From Rhodovarius crocodyli (lineage in GTDB: Bacteria; Pseudomonadota; Alphaproteobacteria; Acetobacterales; Acetobacteraceae): a stretch of DNA of 64,000 nucleotides. Location: positions 24,029-88,028 of the forward strand of contig CAMDJV010000014.1 of assembly GCA_945901085.1 (NCBI GenBank). Reading direction: 5' to 3'. Each line of letters starts with the position of its first letter. Within the stretch, counting starts at the first letter, position 1. Both the position numbers and the translations under genes were made by a program. Positions 32,286 to 40,584 of the stretch are shown in pieces. The notes under the pieces were generated by a model. The model had not been told where the DNA came from and did no database searches. It was given only the letters and a program-made list of their open reading frames with translations.

Positions 32286-33088
32286 CAGGCTGCAACCTCC
32301 TCGCCGGAGCGCGCTGCGGCGATATAGCCGCGCAGATCATGCACCAGGTCCTGAAATTCGGCGGTATAGGTGGTTTCCAGCGTCCGTGGGCGGGGCAGGG
32401 GATTGACCCGCTCGGCGATGATCCGCCCGGGCCTCGCCGACATCACCAGCACCCGATCGGCCAGATAGACCGCCTCGCGCAGGTCATGGGTTACCAGCAC
32501 CACGGTGGGCTTCTTCGCCATCCAGACATTTTGCAGCACCGCCCAGAGATCCTCGCGGGTGAAGACGTCGAGCGCTGAGAAGGGCTCATCGAGCATCAGC
32601 AGGGCCGGGTCATGAATGAGGGCGCGGCAGAGCGAGGTGCGCTGCTGCATGCCGCCTGAGAGCTGGTAGGGGTATTTATTGTCGAAGCCTTCAAGGCCGA
32701 CGAGGCGGAGCAATTCCCGCGCGCGCGCCTCATAAAGGGCGCGGTCACGGCCAAGCTTGTCGCGGTGCTGCGGCGTGACCTCGAGGGGCAGCATCACATT
32801 GGACAAAATTCGCCGCCAGGGCAGCAGGGTGGGCGCCTGGAAGGCCATGCCGGCAATGGTCAGGGGCCCATCCACCTCCTGGCCCGCCACCACCACATTG
32901 CCCTCGGTCGCGGGCCATAAGCCGGTGACGAGGCGCATGAGGGTGGATTTGCCGCAGCCCGAGGGGCCGACCACGGCGACGAATTCGCCCTGGTTGATGT
33001 TCATCGAGCAGCCTTCGAGGGCGAGGGTGCCATCCACCCCGCCATAGCGCATGGCCACCTGATCGATTTCAACAAAGGGTCGGGTCAT
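32285..33088 (-). CDS. ABC transporter ATP-binding protein (SsuB/TauB type)
   Basis: 267-aa ATPase. Walker A GPSGCGKST, Q-loop MAFQAPTLLPWRRILSNVMLPLEV, signature LSGGMQQRTSLCRAL, Walker B ALLMLDEPFSALD and switch His VLVTHDLREAVYL are all intact. Sequence around the Q-loop is typical of sulfonate/taurine/pyrimidine importers. I start at MTRPFVEID; the ORF extends further upstream but that part is low-complexity and repeats. The ATG overlaps the stop of a 58-aa ORF (ATGA). Confidence 0.92.
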   Translation of the reverse strand: MTRPFVEIDQVAMRYGGVDGTLALEGCSMNINQGEFVAVVGPSGCGKSTLMRLVTGLWPATEGNVVVAGQEVDGPLTIAGMAFQAPTLLPWRRILSNVMLPLEVTPQHRDKLGRDRALYEARARELLRLVGLEGFDNKYPYQLSGGMQQRTSLCRALIHDPALLMLDEPFSALDVFTREDLWAVLQNVWMAKKPTVVLVTHDLREAVYLADRVLVMSARPGRIIAERVNPLPRPRTLETTYTAEFQDLVHDLRGYIAAARSGEEVAA

Positions 33089-33261
33089 GGGTGATCCGTT
33101 TTCAGCAGGCGGAGGGCCTCGGTGAGCGCGTGTACATCCAAGCTGCGGCCTGCGTCGAGGCATGGCCGCGAATGCCGCTTCTGGCCCCAAGCCTGACCCC
33201 AAGCCTGGCCCCAAGCCTGGCCGAGGCCGGTTGCAGGCCCTGAGGGCGGGATGCTGCGCAT
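33085..33261 (-). CDS. Small ORF with GQAW repeats, coupled to the ABC ATPase gene
   Basis: 58-aa ORF MRSIPPSGPATGLGQAW... ending VHALTEALRLLKTDHP. GGAGAGG lies six bases before its ATG and its TGA overlaps the ATPase start (ATGA), both signs of real translation. The middle is (GQAW)x3 from a 12-bp tandem repeat. No recognisable family; it may be a leader or a small subunit, or a chance ORF. Confidence 0.4.
   Translation of the reverse strand: MRSIPPSGPATGLGQAWGQAWGQAWGQKRHSRPCLDAGRSLDVHALTEALRLLKTDHP
33181..33222. repeat. 12-bp tandem repeat CCTGGCCCCAAG
   Basis: Three full units and one partial unit, one of them with A for G (CCTGACCCCAAG), inside the small ORF upstream of the ABC ATPase gene. 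Too few and too short for CRISPR. Confidence 0.85.
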
Positions 33262-33423
33262 GATGGCCTCTCCGGCGCGGGTGTGGTGTTCGCTTAGCAA
33301 GCCGCAGGGCCCAGCCATACCGCCCACCCGGGGCTGCAGAAGCCTCTTGCCCGGCCATTGCCCAATAATCGGGCATTTGGCGGGGAGGCGCGCTGCCTGG
33401 CGGTCATATCCGGTGCTGCGGGC

Positions 33424-33483
33424 TGGGCCAGGGGGTGGGCCAGGGGGTGGGCCAGGGGGGGGGGCCAGGGGTTGGACCAGGGC
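33424..33483. repeat. 12/13-bp tandem repeat GGGCCAGGGGGT
   Basis: Four to five degenerate G-rich units between the ABC gene set and xth, immediately downstream of the xth stop. The remaining part of the 231-base gap (33262-33492) shows no gene. Confidence 0.8.
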
Positions 33484-33492
33484 GGCTGGCCC

Positions 33493-34257
33493 TCAGCCGC
33501 GCAATTCCACCCAGACCGGCGCGTGGTCGGAGGGTTGCTCCTCGGCCCGGGCCTCGGTGTCCACGCTAAAGCTGGTCAGCCGCTCGGCCAATTCGGGAGA
33601 GAGCATGGCATGGTCGATACGCAACCCGCGATTGGTCTCAAACGCCGCGCCATAATCCCAATAGGTGAATTGGTGCTGGCCCAAGGCGGCACTGCTCTCG
33701 GTCATGCCCAAATGGCACAAAGCATTGAAATGGGCGCGCGATTGCGGGTGGACCAGCGCATCATTGGGCGGCAGGGCGCCCGGCGCCATGTCGCGCGCCG
33801 TGGGCACCACATTGAAGTCACCCAGAATGGCAAAGGGGGTGAAGCCATCCAGATGCTCTGCGGCGCGGGCATTTAGGCGCTGCTGCCAGCGCCATTTATA
33901 GGCCATGCCCTCATCGCCGCCGGAATTGCCATTGGGCAGGTAAATGCCGGCAAAATGCGCGCCCTCGGCCCGCACCTCGATATAGCGGGCCTGGCTGTCC
34001 TCCTCCTCGCCGGGCAGGGTTTCGGCCACGATCTCGAAAGGGATGCGGCCAAGCACCGCCACGCCATTGCGCCCGCCATGCTGGCCTATGGCATGGATGC
34101 GATAGCCCGAGGCGGCCAATTCGACATGAGGGAATTCCTCGGCCTTGCATTTGGTCTCCTGCAGGAAGACCAGATCAGGCGCGTGGCGGGCCAGGAAGCG
34201 CGCGAGATGCGGCGCACGCCGGCGGATGGAGTTCACATTGAAACTGGCAAGGCGCAT
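33493..34257 (-). CDS. xth: Exodeoxyribonuclease III
   Basis: 254-aa AP endonuclease/3'-5' exonuclease of the base-excision repair pathway. Motifs in order: LASFNVNSIRRRAPHL, VFLQETKC (metal Glu), GIYLPNG (Tyr), ILGDFNVVPTARD (catalytic Asp/Asn), TYWDYGAAFETNRGLRIDHAML and C-terminal PSDHAPVWVEL (catalytic Asp-His). Full length. A palindromic repeat separates its start from the end of erpA. Confidence 0.95.
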   Translation of the reverse strand: MRLASFNVNSIRRRAPHLARFLARHAPDLVFLQETKCKAEEFPHVELAASGYRIHAIGQHGGRNGVAVLGRIPFEIVAETLPGEEEDSQARYIEVRAEGAHFAGIYLPNGNSGGDEGMAYKWRWQQRLNARAAEHLDGFTPFAILGDFNVVPTARDMAPGALPPNDALVHPQSRAHFNALCHLGMTESSAALGQHQFTYWDYGAAFETNRGLRIDHAMLSPELAERLTSFSVDTEARAEEQPSDHAPVWVELRG

Positions 34258-34295
34258 GGCGCGGTTGTGGACGCCCCCGCGCCCGGCGGCAAGGT

Positions 34296-34403
34296 CTTAG
34301 AGCATTTTCAAGCCTCGCGGCTTCGCAAGGCGAGGCGGAAAATGCGGGAAAACAAAAGCGAGAGCCGTTTCGCCGTCTTCGCTTGCGGTGAAACGTCGCT
34401 AGA
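34296..34403. repeat. Palindromic intergenic repeat, TTAGAGC family, copy 2
   Basis: Two hairpins: GCATTTTC..GCCTCG / CGAGGC.GGAAAATGC (34302-34345) and CGTTTCGCCG / CGGTGAAACG (34366-34395). It starts TTAGAGC, like the element at 14866, and its right end gives the TAG stop of erpA (34399-34401, minus strand). Confidence 0.75.
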
Positions 34404-34749
34404 CCGCGAAGGAGACCCCGCAGCCGCAGCCGCTGGTGGCGAGCGGGTTTTCCACCTTGAAATGGCTGCCCATCAGCGCCTCGTGCCAATCCAGCCGGCT
34501 GCCGGCCAAAAACTCCAGGCTCACCGCATCGACCAGCACCGATACCCCATCCTGCTGCACCACCAGATCATCAGCCTCCGGCGCTTCGGCGAGATCAAAG
34601 CCATATTGCATCCCCGAACAGCCGCCAGCCGAGACCGAGACCCGCAAGGCGGCACCCGGGCGGCCCTGGCGGCTGGCGATGGCCGCGATTTCGGCCGCGG
34701 CGCGCGGCGTCACGGCGAAGGGGGCGGGCGACGCGTTGCCATCAGGCAT
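34399..34749 (-). CDS. erpA: Iron-sulfur cluster insertion protein (ErpA/IscA family)
   Basis: 116-aa A-type Fe-S carrier. The three conserved cysteines are C44 in SAGGCSGMQYGF and C108/C110 in SGCGCGVSF. An Ala/Pro-rich N-terminal extension (MPDGNASPAPFAVTPRA) precedes the domain. Start at 34749 has AAGGAG six bases upstream; the longer ORF (27 more codons) lacks support and would cross the divergent dgt promoter. erpA lies divergently beside dgt, a common arrangement in alphaproteobacteria. ErpA versus IscA cannot be separated with certainty. Confidence 0.9.
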   Translation of the reverse strand: MPDGNASPAPFAVTPRAAAEIAAIASRQGRPGAALRVSVSAGGCSGMQYGFDLAEAPEADDLVVQQDGVSVLVDAVSLEFLAGSRLDWHEALMGSHFKVENPLATSGCGCGVSFAV

Positions 34750-34813
34750 GGTGGAATCTCCTTGAATGCGAACATAGTGGGCCGACCAGCATTTTTCCAC
34801 AGGGGGTGGCCGC

Positions 34814-35986
34814 ATGGCCGATCGCTTCACGCCGTATAGCAGCCTGGCGGCCTATGCCGTGCAGGCCGATGCCAGCCGGGGGCGGCTGCATGCCGAACCA
34901 GCCGATACCACCCGCAGCCCCTTTCAGCGTGACCGGGACCGGATTGTGCATTCGCGCGCCTTCCGCCGGCTGCAATACAAGACCCAGGTCTTCATCTTCC
35001 ATGAGGGCGACCATTTCCGCACCCGGCTGACCCATTCCATCGAGGTGGCGCAGATTGCCCGCTCCATCGCCCGGCGGCTGCGGCTGGATGAGGATCTGGC
35101 CGAGGCGCTGGCGCTGGCGCATGATCTGGGCCACCCGCCCTTCGGCCATGCCGGTGAGGATGCGCTGGATGCCGCCATGCGCACCCATGGCGGCTTTGAC
35201 CACAATGCCCAGTCGCTCAAGCACGTCACCATGCTGGAACGCCGCTATGCCGCCTTTGATGGGCTGAACCTGACCTGGGAGATGCTGGAGGGCCTGGCAA
35301 AGCATAATGGCCCGGTGCGCCAGCCCGCCCAGTATATCGCCGAATATGATTTCCGGCACAGCCTCGACCTCGCCAGCCATGCCTCCGCCGAGGCCCAGGT
35401 GGCGGCGATTGCCGATGACATCGCCTATAACAATCACGATCTGGAAGATGGCCTGCGGGCGAGGCTTTTCACCATCGAGGAGGTGGCCGCCCTGGCCTTG
35501 CCCGGTGCGGGGCTGGAGGAGGCCAAACTCGCCCATCCCGGCATGGCGGTGGAGCGCCTTGCACCCGAGATGGTGCGAAGGGTGATCAGCCGGATGATCC
35601 AGGATGTGGTGGCCGAAAGCCAGAACCGCATCGAGGCCTTGGCACCGGCGGATGCCGATGCCATCCGCGCCGCCGCCCGGCCGGTGGTGGCCTTCTCAGC
35701 CGGCATGTTCGAGGCGAATAAGGCGGTGCGCGCTTTCCTTTTCGAGCGGATGTACCGCCATTGGCGGGTCAACCGCACCGTGGGCAAGAGCCGGCGCGTG
35801 GTGCAAATGCTCTTCTCCCTGCTGCATGGCGGGCCGCAAATGCTGCCCGATGAATGGCGCGCGCGGGCGGGCGATGCCGGCACGCCGCGGGCGGCGCGGG
35901 TGGTGTGCGACTATATTGCCGGCATGACGGATAGGTTTGCGCTGGAGGAGTATAAGCGGCTGACTGATCCGAGTGTGCCGGGGTGA
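34814..35986 (+). CDS. dgt: dGTP triphosphohydrolase-like protein
   Basis: 390-aa HD-domain nucleotide triphosphohydrolase of the Dgt type 2 group, hydrolysing dNTPs to nucleoside and triphosphate. Metal-binding HD motifs are visible: FRTRLTHSIEVAQIARSIARRL (His), LALAHDLGHPPFGHAGEDAL (His-Asp) and GFDHNAQSLK. The N-terminal DRDRIVHSRAFRRLQYKTQVF is conserved. Length is normal. Divergent from erpA with 64 bases between starts. Confidence 0.93.
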   Translation: MADRFTPYSSLAAYAVQADASRGRLHAEPADTTRSPFQRDRDRIVHSRAFRRLQYKTQVFIFHEGDHFRTRLTHSIEVAQIARSIARRLRLDEDLAEALALAHDLGHPPFGHAGEDALDAAMRTHGGFDHNAQSLKHVTMLERRYAAFDGLNLTWEMLEGLAKHNGPVRQPAQYIAEYDFRHSLDLASHASAEAQVAAIADDIAYNNHDLEDGLRARLFTIEEVAALALPGAGLEEAKLAHPGMAVERLAPEMVRRVISRMIQDVVAESQNRIEALAPADADAIRAAARPVVAFSAGMFEANKAVRAFLFERMYRHWRVNRTVGKSRRVVQMLFSLLHGGPQMLPDEWRARAGDAGTPRAARVVCDYIAGMTDRFALEEYKRLTDPSVPG

Positions 35987-35998
35987 GGGCGCCTTTGC

Positions 35999-36949
35999 TC
36001 AATCAGCCCTGATCCCGGTCGCCCGCACCAATTCCGCCCATTGCCCACGGTCGCGCGCGATATAGGCGGCGTAATCCTCCGTGCTCATCGGCAGGCTCGA
36101 CATGCCCTGGCTCGCCAGGCGCTGCTGGAAGGCGGGCCGGGCCAGCAGCGCGGCAAGGGCCGCATGCAATGTGGCGATAATCGGCGCGGGCAGCCCCGCC
36201 GGGCCATTCAGCCCATACCAGTTCAGCACCTCATAGCCTGGAATGCGCTCGGCAATGGCGGGCACATCGGGCAGCACCGCAAGGCGCTGGGGCGTGGAGA
36301 CCGCCAAGGCCCGCACCCGCCCATCGCGGATGAAGGGCAGGGCGGTGTTGATGGTATCGGCCATGCCCAGCACCCGCCCGGCAATGATGTCGGGAATGAC
36401 CAGGGCGGTGCCGCGATAGGGCACATGTGTCATATCCAGCCCAGCGCGATGGGCCATTAGCGCGAAGGTCATGTGGGTGGAACTGCCGATGCCGGCCGAG
36501 CCATAGGCCAATTGCCCCGGCCTTGCCTTCACATACTCCAAGAAGCCGGCGAAATCGCTCACCGGCGATTGCGGCGCGGTGATCAGCACCGCCGGCACGC
36601 CGGCCAGTGCCCCGATCGGTGTGGTATCCGTGGCCGGGTCAAAGCTCAGCCGCTGCACCACCGGGTTCACCCCATGGGTGGCCTGGCTGGCCATGAGCAG
36701 CGTCAGCCCATCGGGGCGGGCGCGGGCGACGTATTCCGTGCCCACCGAGCCGCCGGCGCCGGTGCGGTTTTCCACGATCACCTGCTGGGCGAGCAGGGGC
36801 GAGATCTCCTCGGCCAGGATGCGCGAAATCACATCCGCAGCCCCGCCCGGGGCAAAGGGGGCGATGATCCGGATCGGGCGATCGGCCACCCAGGCCTGCG
36901 CCAGCGCGGGTGTGGCGAGGGTGGAGAGCAGCAGGTGGCGGCGCAGCAT
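35999..36949 (-). CDS. Bug/TctC-family receptor (3 of 4)
   Basis: 316-aa periplasmic binding protein. I start at MLRRHLLLSTLATPALAQ, a clean export signal; the ORF extends 42 codons further with no export logic. Motifs: IIAPFAPGGAADVISRIL, ENRTGAGGSVGTEYVARA, MTHVPYRGTALVIPDIIAG. Converges on dgt with 12 bases between stops. No TctA/TctB nearby. Confidence 0.9.
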   Translation of the reverse strand: MLRRHLLLSTLATPALAQAWVADRPIRIIAPFAPGGAADVISRILAEEISPLLAQQVIVENRTGAGGSVGTEYVARARPDGLTLLMASQATHGVNPVVQRLSFDPATDTTPIGALAGVPAVLITAPQSPVSDFAGFLEYVKARPGQLAYGSAGIGSSTHMTFALMAHRAGLDMTHVPYRGTALVIPDIIAGRVLGMADTINTALPFIRDGRVRALAVSTPQRLAVLPDVPAIAERIPGYEVLNWYGLNGPAGLPAPIIATLHAALAALLARPAFQQRLASQGMSSLPMSTEDYAAYIARDRGQWAELVRATGIRAD

Positions 36950-37128
36950 GGCGAACTCCGGCAAAAGGGGTACCGCCAGGATGCAATGGCCAGCATGACT
37001 GCGCCACCGCACGCGGGACGAAAACTCCCCCATCCCATCGGTTTCTGCCCAAGGCCTGGCCTGGAGATGCGCCATGCATGCCCATCACGCGTATTCCCGC
37101 GTCCCCCTGGCGATGGCATACCAACCCA

Positions 37129-37797
37129 ATGCGAATCCTCTACCACCTGCCTTTGTCGCCATTTTCCCGCAAGGTGCGCCTCGCCTTGGCGGAAAAGCGC
37201 ATCCCCTTCGAGTTGCGGCTGGAGAAGGTGTGGGACCGGCGTGAGGAATTCCTGGAAATGAACCCCGCCGGCACCGTGCCCGTGCTGGCCGAGGAAAACG
37301 GCCTGACCATCTGCGACAGCAGCGCGATCTGCGAATATCTTGATGAGGCCTATCCGGATATTTCGCTCTATGGCCGCACCCTGGCCGAGCGGGCCGAGGT
37401 ACGCCGCCTCGTCGCCTGGTTTGACCTCAAATTCGGCGCCGAGGTGACCCAGAACCTAGTCTATGAGCGCCATCTCAAGCGCTCAATGGGCCGGGGCAAT
37501 CCTGATGCTGCGCATATCCGTGCGGGCTATGCCGCCATCAAGCCGCATCTGGAGCATATCGGCTGGCTGGCCGAGAGCCGCACATGGCTGGCGGGCGCGC
37601 ATATCAGCCTCGCTGATTTTGCCGCAGCAGCCCATCTGTCGGTGCTGGACTACGCCAATGATGTCGATTGGAAGTATAATCAGCCGGCCCGCGAATGGTA
37701 TGCCCGCATCAAGTCCCGCCCCGCCTTCCGCCCCCTATTGACCGAGCGGGTGAGCGGCCTCACGCCGCCTTCGCATTATGATGATCTGGATTTCTGA
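37129..37797 (+). CDS. Glutathione S-transferase family protein
   Basis: 222-aa protein with an N-terminal thioredoxin-like domain (ILYHLPLSPFSRKVRLALAEK; Ser in place of the Cys of beta-class enzymes), the glutathione-binding GTVPVLAEENGLTICDSSAI with cis-Pro, and a C-terminal helical domain (TWLAGAHISLADFAAAAHLS). Start at MRILYH. It is followed after two bases by argS, a pairing that is probably co-transcribed but of no evident functional meaning. Substrate unknown. Confidence 0.88.
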   Translation: MRILYHLPLSPFSRKVRLALAEKRIPFELRLEKVWDRREEFLEMNPAGTVPVLAEENGLTICDSSAICEYLDEAYPDISLYGRTLAERAEVRRLVAWFDLKFGAEVTQNLVYERHLKRSMGRGNPDAAHIRAGYAAIKPHLEHIGWLAESRTWLAGAHISLADFAAAAHLSVLDYANDVDWKYNQPAREWYARIKSRPAFRPLLTERVSGLTPPSHYDDLDF

Positions 37798-37799
37798 CG

Positions 37800-39623
37800 A
37801 TGTATGACATGTTTGCCGCCATGCGCGCCCGTGTGGTGGCCGCGCTGGCCGAATTATTGCCCGAGCAACCCGCCGAGGCTTTTTCTCGGGTTGTGGTGGA
37901 GCCGCCCAAGGATGCTTCGCATGGCGATATGGCCACGAATGCGGCGATGGTGGTGGCCAAGGCGGCCAAGCTCGCCCCGCCGAAACTCGCAGCCGATCTG
38001 GCGGCAAAACTCGCCGCCCTGCCTGAGGTGGCCGAGGCCACGCCCGCCGGTCCTGGCTTTCTCAATATCCGCCTCGCGCCGGCCTTTCTGCGCGGCCAAC
38101 TCGCCCATTTGCTGCGCATGGGCGAGGCCTATGGCGATGCTCCGCCCAATGGGCGGCGGGTGAATGTGGAATATGTCTCGGCCAACCCCACGGGCCCCAT
38201 GCATGTGGGCCATTGCCGCGGCGCGGTGGTGGGCGATGCGCTGGCCAATCTGCTGGCCAAGGCCGGCTATGACGTCACCAAGGAATACTACATCAATGAT
38301 GCCGGGGCGCAGGTGCAGGCTTTGGCCTGGGCGGCGTATTGGCGTTATCTTGAGGCCGCGGCCCGCGGCGGCGCCCCGGGTGAGGTGCTGGATGCGCTGC
38401 GGGCCAACCCCGCCGAGGCGCGCGGCATTGTCGAAGCCGGTTTTGGCACCACGCTGCAATATGGCGGGGAATATCTGGTTCCTGTGGGCGATGCGCTCTT
38501 CGCCGCCCATGGCGCATCGCTGCTGCCGCCCTCCGACGCTATCCTCGCCCAGATCCGCCGCTTCACTGTGGACGCCATGATGGTCTCCATCCGCGAGGAT
38601 CTGGCCGCACTCGGCGTCGAGGGCCAGCATTTCGTCAGCGAGGCGGCGCTGATCGAGGCCGGCATGCTCGACCGGGCCGAGGCGCTGCTGCGCGACAAAA
38701 ACCTCATCTATCAGGGCGTGCTCGAAGCCCCCAAGGGCAAGACGCCCGATGATTGGGAGCCGCGCGAACAGACCCTCTTCGCCTCCAAGCAATTCGGCGA
38801 TGACACCGACCGCGCGCTGCGCAAGAGCGATGGCACCGGCACTTATTTCGCCAATGACATCGCCAATCACCTGCACAAGATCGAGCGCGGCTTTGATGAG
38901 CTGGTCCATGTCTGGGGTGCTGATCATGGCGGCTATGTGAAGCGGATGAAGGCGGCGGTTGCGGCCCTTTCCGACAATCGCGTCAGCCTTGATGTCGTGC
39001 TCGCCCAGATCGTGCATGTGCTCAAGGATGGCCAGCCGGTGCGCATGTCCAAGCGCGCCGGCAGCTATATCACCCTCGCTGACCTGATCGATGAGGTGGG
39101 GCGCGATGCGGTGCGCTTCACCATGCTCACCCGCCGCGCCGATGCGCAGATGGAATTCGATCTCGACCGGGTCATCGAGCAATCGCGCGACAACCCGGTC
39201 TTCTACGTGCAATACGCCCATGCCCGTACCCGCTCGGTGCTGCGCGCGGCGGAAGACCCCGCTCTAGCCGATCTGGCCGCGGCACCGCTCGACTCGCTGG
39301 TTGATCCGGCTGAAACCGCCCTCATTCATCGCCTCGCCTGCTGGCCCCGGGTGGTCGAGGCCGCCGCCGCCGCCCGCGAGCCGCACCGCGTGGCGTTTTT
39401 TCTGAATGACTTGGCAGGTGACTTTCATCTATTATGGAGTCGTGGGCGCAGTGATTCGACTCTGCGCTTCATCCGGGCGGATGAACCAGTTGCAACCCGG
39501 GCGCGTCTCGCGCTCGTGGCAGCGACGGGGGTGGTTCTCCGCTCCGGCCTCAGGGTCATGGGGGTGACACCTGTCGAGGAGTTGCGTGATGACAATAAGG
39601 CGGATTCTGCCTCTGGCCTGTGA
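37800..39623 (+). CDS. argS: Arginyl-tRNA synthetase
   Basis: 607-aa class I synthetase charging tRNA-Arg. An N-terminal Add1 domain (about 1-85) precedes the catalytic Rossmann fold with the HIGH-like signature NPTGPMHVGHCRGA and the KMSKS-like GQPVRMSKRAGSYITL. The C-terminal helical DALR anticodon domain (PHRVAFFLNDLAGDFHLLWS) is complete. ATG follows two bases after the GST stop. The final 25 residues (PVEELRDDNKADSASGL) are unremarkable. Confidence 0.96.
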   Translation: MYDMFAAMRARVVAALAELLPEQPAEAFSRVVVEPPKDASHGDMATNAAMVVAKAAKLAPPKLAADLAAKLAALPEVAEATPAGPGFLNIRLAPAFLRGQLAHLLRMGEAYGDAPPNGRRVNVEYVSANPTGPMHVGHCRGAVVGDALANLLAKAGYDVTKEYYINDAGAQVQALAWAAYWRYLEAAARGGAPGEVLDALRANPAEARGIVEAGFGTTLQYGGEYLVPVGDALFAAHGASLLPPSDAILAQIRRFTVDAMMVSIREDLAALGVEGQHFVSEAALIEAGMLDRAEALLRDKNLIYQGVLEAPKGKTPDDWEPREQTLFASKQFGDDTDRALRKSDGTGTYFANDIANHLHKIERGFDELVHVWGADHGGYVKRMKAAVAALSDNRVSLDVVLAQIVHVLKDGQPVRMSKRAGSYITLADLIDEVGRDAVRFTMLTRRADAQMEFDLDRVIEQSRDNPVFYVQYAHARTRSVLRAAEDPALADLAAAPLDSLVDPAETALIHRLACWPRVVEAAAAAREPHRVAFFLNDLAGDFHLLWSRGRSDSTLRFIRADEPVATRARLALVAATGVVLRSGLRVMGVTPVEELRDDNKADSASGL

Positions 39624-39673
39624 TGGCTGGGCCGGTGGTCTAGGCATGGAATACTGGCCCGGGGGGGGCAGCC

Positions 39674-40549
39674 ATGAGTGACGCGCAAAGATCCTGGCCA
39701 GGTGGGCCGGGTGATGATGGCTTCGCGCCGCGCCGGCCGATGCGCACGGCCAGCATCAAGCCCGCGCCTCGCCTGCGCACCCTGCCGGATGTTCCCAGGC
39801 GCGCGCTGATCATCGCGGTTGGCCTCACCGGCTCCGTGCTGCTCGCCGCCACCATCATCTGGGGCATTTCCCGCATGGGGCCGCGCAGCGCGCCGCTGAT
39901 CGAGGCCGATGGCCGGCCCTTCCGGGTGCGGCCGGAAAACATGCCGACACCGCCCGCCACACCGCCGGCGAATCCGCGCAGCCAGGCTCGCCCGGACCAG
40001 GCAGCAAGGCTGGCCCCCGCCCCCGAGGCGCCGCGCACCGATGCGCTGCGCCAGCAAATGGAGGCCGCGGCCACGCCGCCTGCACCGCCGCCACCAGCCG
40101 CCAGCGCCGCGCCCAGCCCGGCCCCGACCATGGCCGTACAAAGCACGCCAAGCACGCCAAGCACGCCAAGCACGCCTCCGCCCGCGCGCCCCGCCGCAGC
40201 ACCGTCAGCCCGCCCCACCGCGCCGCCACCGGCAGCGCCCGCGGCCACACCGCGCACGGCCACGCCCGCCCCCGTAGCGGCGCGCCCCGCCGCACCCGCT
40301 GCAGCAGCGCCAGGCCGCGCCGAGGTGCAATTCGCCGCTCTCGTAAGCGAGGAGGCGGCCAAGCAGGAATGGGAGCGGCTGAAGCGCCGAATCCCGGCCC
40401 TGGCCGCCATGCAGCCGCGCATCACCCGCGTCGAGCGCAATGGCCAGTCGCCACTGTGGCGCCTGCGTGTCGGCACGGCCGATGCCGCCGCTGCCCGCGG
40501 GTTGTGCGAGCAGGCGCGCGCCAAAAATGCGCAATGCCTGCCATTGTGA
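39674..40549 (+). CDS. SPOR-domain membrane protein
   Basis: 291-aa bitopic protein: cytoplasmic basic N-terminus, one transmembrane helix (ALIIAVGLTGSVLLAATIIWGIS, about 55-77), a long periplasmic Pro/Ala-rich linker (about 100-215) with an STP repeat, and a C-terminal SPOR domain (VQFAALVSEEAAKQEWERLK, ITRVERNGQSPLWRLRVGTADAAAARGLCEQAR). SPOR domains bind denuded septal peptidoglycan, so a cell-division role is likely. Sits between argS and nagZ, the usual alphaproteobacterial order. Confidence 0.88.
   Translation: MSDAQRSWPGGPGDDGFAPRRPMRTASIKPAPRLRTLPDVPRRALIIAVGLTGSVLLAATIIWGISRMGPRSAPLIEADGRPFRVRPENMPTPPATPPANPRSQARPDQAARLAPAPEAPRTDALRQQMEAAATPPAPPPPAASAAPSPAPTMAVQSTPSTPSTPSTPPPARPAAAPSARPTAPPPAAPAATPRTATPAPVAARPAAPAAAAPGRAEVQFAALVSEEAAKQEWERLKRRIPALAAMQPRITRVERNGQSPLWRLRVGTADAAAARGLCEQARAKNAQCLPL
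40142..40176. repeat. 9-bp tandem repeat AGCACGCCA
   Basis: Nearly four perfect units coding for STP repeats in the linker of the SPOR protein; likely length-variable by slippage. Confidence 0.85.
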
Positions 40550-40584
40550 TACGCCTATCCTTCTGAATAACGGGGCGATTCGGC

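Noticed and set aside
33181..33483. Possible CRISPR array
   Set aside because: Units are 12-13 bp in direct tandem with no unique spacers, and there are no cas genes.
37854..39221. 455-codon minus-strand ORF opposite argS
   Set aside because: argS motifs and length are unambiguous; the antisense frame shows no family features.
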